Shown here: in pieces, positions 6,402-8,055 of the stretch | How positions within the stretch are numbered: the stretch's first letter is position 1 | How the letters are laid out: the number at the start of each line of letters is the position of its first letter | DNA from: Clostridiales bacterium UBA929 | GTDB taxonomy: Bacteria > Bacillota > Clostridia > Oscillospirales > UBA929 | Assembly (NCBI GenBank): GCA_002293625.1 | Contig: DBDP01000004.1 | Coordinates: 1-8,055, forward strand | Direction: 5' to 3' | Length of the DNA: 8,055 nucleotides | Made by a program: the position numbers and the translations under genes | Notes under the pieces: model-generated | Databases searched by the model: none | Told to the model about the DNA's origin: nothing | Seen by the model: the letters and a program-made list of their open reading frames with translations, nothing else

Positions 6402-6721
6402 AGCTAATATTAGCCATCATCAACCATGACGACGCGCACGGCGTCATCCAGCACCTGACGCAAGGCGGTTATCACGTTACGAAACTCGCGACCACCGGCG
6501 GTTTTTTGCAGGTGGGTAATGTCACAATCCTGATCGGTGTGGATAACGACCGCTTGGAAGGTGCGATGGAGATTATCGGAAAATTCTCCAACTCCCGCCG
6601 TCAGGTCATCCCCGCCGCCGCCGAGATGGGCATGGGCATGTATTCCTCGTTTCCTGTGGAGGTGACGGTCGGCGGCGCGACCGCCTTTGTGATGGACGTT
6701 GAGCAATTTCAGAAGTTCTAG
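6398..6721 (+). CDS. darA: Cyclic-di-AMP-binding PII-like protein DarA (YaaQ/PstA)
   Basis: The 107-residue product closely matches the DarA family from end to end (usually about 109 residues). MKLILAII at the N-terminus, VTKLATTGGFLQVGNVTILIGV at about 27-48, and PVEVTVGGATAFVMDVEQFQKF at the C-terminus follow the Bacillus YaaQ sequence almost block for block. DarA forms a trimer and binds c-di-AMP between subunits, in part through the T-G-G-F loop and G-N-x-T-x-L-I-G-V strand seen here. It is a cytoplasmic signal receiver whose partners are mostly unknown. The start is GTG with a strong TAAGGAGG site, and its own promoter may lie at 6331-6359. The last 23 bases overlap the proposed holB start. 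In Bacillus the genes around it are tmk, yaaR and holB; tmk and yaaR are missing here. Confidence 0.95.
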   Translation: MKLILAIINHDDAHGVIQHLTQGGYHVTKLATTGGFLQVGNVTILIGVDNDRLEGAMEIIGKFSNSRRQVIPAAAEMGMGMYSSFPVEVTVGGATAFVMDVEQFQKF

Positions 6722-7394
6722 CGCCACCCCCGTTATTCTGGAGGGAGACGACGACGGCGCGCTGACGCGGGAAGCACTGCGCCTTGCCTCGGAGTGGATC
6801 GGCGAGGAGCGCAAGGTTTTGGCAGGTCTGCATGTAGATGTCTCGACGCTCACGAGCGAGGCGGGGGCGATCATCAAGGTGGACGAAATCCGGGCAATCC
6901 GCCGCGACGCCCTGCTGCGTCCGTTCGACGGCGACGTGAAGGTATACATCATCGAACGCGCCCATCAGATGAACGGCAGCGCACAGAACGCCTTTCTGCG
7001 CCTGTTGGAAGAGCCGCCGGAATCGGTGCGTTTTGTCTTGCTCACCCAAAACGCGGGGATGCTTCTGCCGACGGTGCGCTCGCGCTGTGTCCTGCGTCGG
7101 CTTCCGGCTCCCGAACGTACCGCCCCGCCGGAAAAGAAGGCTGCGGCTGCTTTTGTGGACGCGCTGGAAAAGCCTTGGGAGCGAGCCGTGATCGCGTATT
7201 CATGGGATAAGCAATCGCGCGACGCGCTGAAAGGCACCTTACGCGCCGTTTTGGCTTGTCTGCGGGACAGATGTCTGCGAGACGGGATAAAACCGCTATA
7301 CATCGAGACGATGGATACCGTGTCGGATTTGCTTCCGGCGCTGGATCAAAACGCTTCCGTAGGAACCGTTTGCGGGGTATTGGCAATCAAGTAG
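6699..7394 (+). CDS. holB: DNA polymerase III delta-prime subunit, minimal form
   Basis: The 231-residue protein aligns with clamp-loader delta-prime subunits but is far shorter than usual (about 300-330). VILEGDDDG (12-20) is the remnant P-loop, without its GK[ST]. A segment ending R-K-V-L-A-G-L-H-V-D-V (38-48) matches the region just after the zinc module, but no CxxC cysteines precede it. The later motifs are good: VDEIRAIRRDALLRP (61-75), VYIIERAHQMNGSAQNAFLRLLEEPP (82-107; Walker B/sensor region) and the LPTVRSRC arginine-finger motif at 123-130. A helical collar-like region follows. The start TTG 6699 lies inside darA and is uncertain; no other close in-frame ATG or GTG exists, and the next ATG is at 6966. 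The stop TAG is part of a palindromic repeat. Delta-prime helps load the beta clamp on DNA. Confidence 0.82.
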   Translation: MSNFRSSSATPVILEGDDDGALTREALRLASEWIGEERKVLAGLHVDVSTLTSEAGAIIKVDEIRAIRRDALLRPFDGDVKVYIIERAHQMNGSAQNAFLRLLEEPPESVRFVLLTQNAGMLLPTVRSRCVLRRLPAPERTAPPEKKAAAAFVDALEKPWERAVIAYSWDKQSRDALKGTLRAVLACLRDRCLRDGIKPLYIETMDTVSDLLPALDQNASVGTVCGVLAIK

Positions 7395-7417
7395 GGCGCG
7401 TCGCCCTCGGCGCGCCG
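7391..7417 (+). repeat. GTAGGG palindromic element, copy 3, at the end of holB
   Basis: This 27-base element starts GTAGGGCGCG and ends CGGCGCGCCG. GGGCG (7394-7398) pairs with CGCCC (7402-7406), or GGCGCG (7395-7400) pairs with CGCGCC (7411-7416). Its second to fourth bases, TAG (7392-7394), are the holB stop codon. The rest lies in the 91-base gap before ricT. There is no T-run after it, so a classical terminator is unlikely. Confidence 0.7.
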
Positions 7418-7471
7418 TTGGTTCTAAATATCAAATACCGCGAAGCGGGGCGTTCTTAGAGTGACACAGAT

Positions 7472-7480
7472 AGGAGAAGG
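7472..7480 (+). promoter_or_regulatory. Shine-Dalgarno site of ricT
   Basis: AGGAGAAGG ends five bases before TTG 7486 (the AGGAG core ends nine bases before it). It supports the TTG start. In the rest of the 7395-7485 gap, beyond the palindromic element, I see only a small CCGC/GCGG hairpin at 7439-7449 and no convincing promoter. Confidence 0.65.
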
Positions 7481-7485
7481 ATAAT

Positions 7486-8055
7486 TTGACGACAGTTGTG
7501 GGTATACGCTTCAAAAAAGTGAGCAAGATGTATTATTTCGACCCGAACGGATTGCCGCTTGTTAAGGGGACGCCGGTCATCATCGACACGCAGGCCGGAA
7601 CCGAATACGGGGTATGCGTGACGGCACCTTTTGAGGTGGAGGACGAGAGAATCGTGCCGCCTCTGCGCAAAGTCATCCGCATTGCCGGGGAAAACGACGA
7701 AAAGACGCTGAAAGCCATTGCCAAAAAGGCGGAGGACGCCATTGTGATTTGCCGCGAGCGTGTGGAGAAGCACGGGCTGGACATGAAAGTCGTTGACGTG
7801 GAGTACACCTTCGACGGCAACAAGATCACCTTTTATTTCACCTCCGACGGGCGTGTGGATTTCCGCGAACTGGTAAAGGATCTGGCTTCGGTGTTCCGCA
7901 CCCGTATCGAGCTGCGGCAGATCGGCGTGCGCGACGAAGCGAAGGCTCTGGGCGGCATAGGTATATGCGGCAGACCCTTTTGCTCGGCCACATTTTTGGA
8001 CGATTTCCAGCCCGTCTCTATCAAGATGGCGAAGGAGCAGGGGCTTTCGCTCAAC
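7486..8055 (+). CDS. ricT: RicT/YaaT (PSP1 domain) regulator, N-terminal part (3' end outside window)
   Basis: The frame is open from TTG 7486 to the window edge (190 residues). It matches YaaT/RicT closely: VVGIRFKKVSKMYYFDP at the N-terminus, then EKHGLDMKVVDVEYTFDGNKITFYFT, DGRVDFRELVKDLASVFRTRIELRQIGVRDEAK in the PSP1 domain, and GGIGICGRPFCSATFLDDFQPVSIKMAKEQGLSLN at the end. In Bacillus, RicT forms the Fe-S-cluster Y-complex with RicA (YmcA) and RicF (YlbF), which helps RNase Y mature certain mRNAs and affects sporulation, competence and biofilm. Cys161 and Cys166 are present, but the next residue, usually a second Cys of a CC pair, is Ser167. The strong match from the first residues supports the TTG start, which has a good ribosome site. 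It follows holB, as in Bacillus. Confidence 0.96.
   Translation, partial: MTTVVGIRFKKVSKMYYFDPNGLPLVKGTPVIIDTQAGTEYGVCVTAPFEVEDERIVPPLRKVIRIAGENDEKTLKAIAKKAEDAIVICRERVEKHGLDMKVVDVEYTFDGNKITFYFTSDGRVDFRELVKDLASVFRTRIELRQIGVRDEAKALGGIGICGRPFCSATFLDDFQPVSIKMAKEQGLSLN

Noticed and set aside
7391..7449. Intrinsic terminator after holB from the GC-rich hairpins
   Set aside because: The hairpins are not followed by a run of T, and the nearby ricT gene has no clear promoter of its own, so read-through is more likely.
1..8055. CRISPR array, tRNA, rRNA, transposase or defence genes
   Set aside because: I saw no regularly spaced direct repeats, no tRNA-like fold and no such protein motifs; the window is housekeeping metabolism and replication.

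Overview
The window is a tightly packed, GC-rich, single-strand gene array: every gene I can support is on the + strand, and no stretch over about 90 bases lacks a gene. It fits a chromosomal segment of a Firmicute, most likely a GC-rich Clostridium-class organism (Oscillospirales-like). The reasons are the order decarboxylase-darA-holB-ricT, which mirrors the yaaO-tmk-yaaQ-yaaR-holB-yaaT neighbourhood of Bacillus, together with a type II dehydroquinase and clostridial-type AroC sequence. The taxon is inference; I could not search databases.

Region 1 (1-4028) is an aromatic amino acid operon: the 3' end of tyrA (prephenate dehydrogenase), then aroB, aroC, aroK, aroQ and aroE. These give DHQ synthase, DHQ dehydratase, shikimate dehydrogenase, shikimate kinase and chorismate synthase. 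DAHP synthase and EPSP synthase are not in the window and may lie upstream of tyrA. Three junctions are 4-base ATGA overlaps, aroE overlaps aroQ by 10 bases, and only aroQ has its own clear Shine-Dalgarno site.

Region 2 (4029-6401) starts with an 88-base gap holding a candidate promoter (TATAAT) fused to a perfect 7-bp inverted repeat. It drives an alanine-racemase-family enzyme (fold type III PLP) overlapping by ATGA a compact Orn/Lys/Arg decarboxylase (fold type I PLP).

Region 3 (6331-8055) begins at a good extended -10 promoter inside the end of the decarboxylase gene. It holds darA (c-di-AMP-binding PII-like protein), a strikingly minimal DNA polymerase III delta-prime subunit (holB), and the first 190 codons of ricT (PSP1 family). 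The tmk and yaaR genes expected in this neighbourhood are absent.

The two most interesting signals are these. First, there is a family of 27-base palindromic elements beginning GTAGGG, with three copies: one in frame inside aroC, one in reverse orientation inside aroE, and one that supplies the stop codon of holB. They share a two-hairpin architecture with a compensatory base change, and recall the Rickettsia palindromic elements that insert into coding genes. Second, several proteins are shorter than their families and have lost recognisable segments: the AroC loop with the TNxxGG motif, one helical turn in AroK, and the zinc module and P-loop lysine of delta-prime. This suggests a streamlined lineage.
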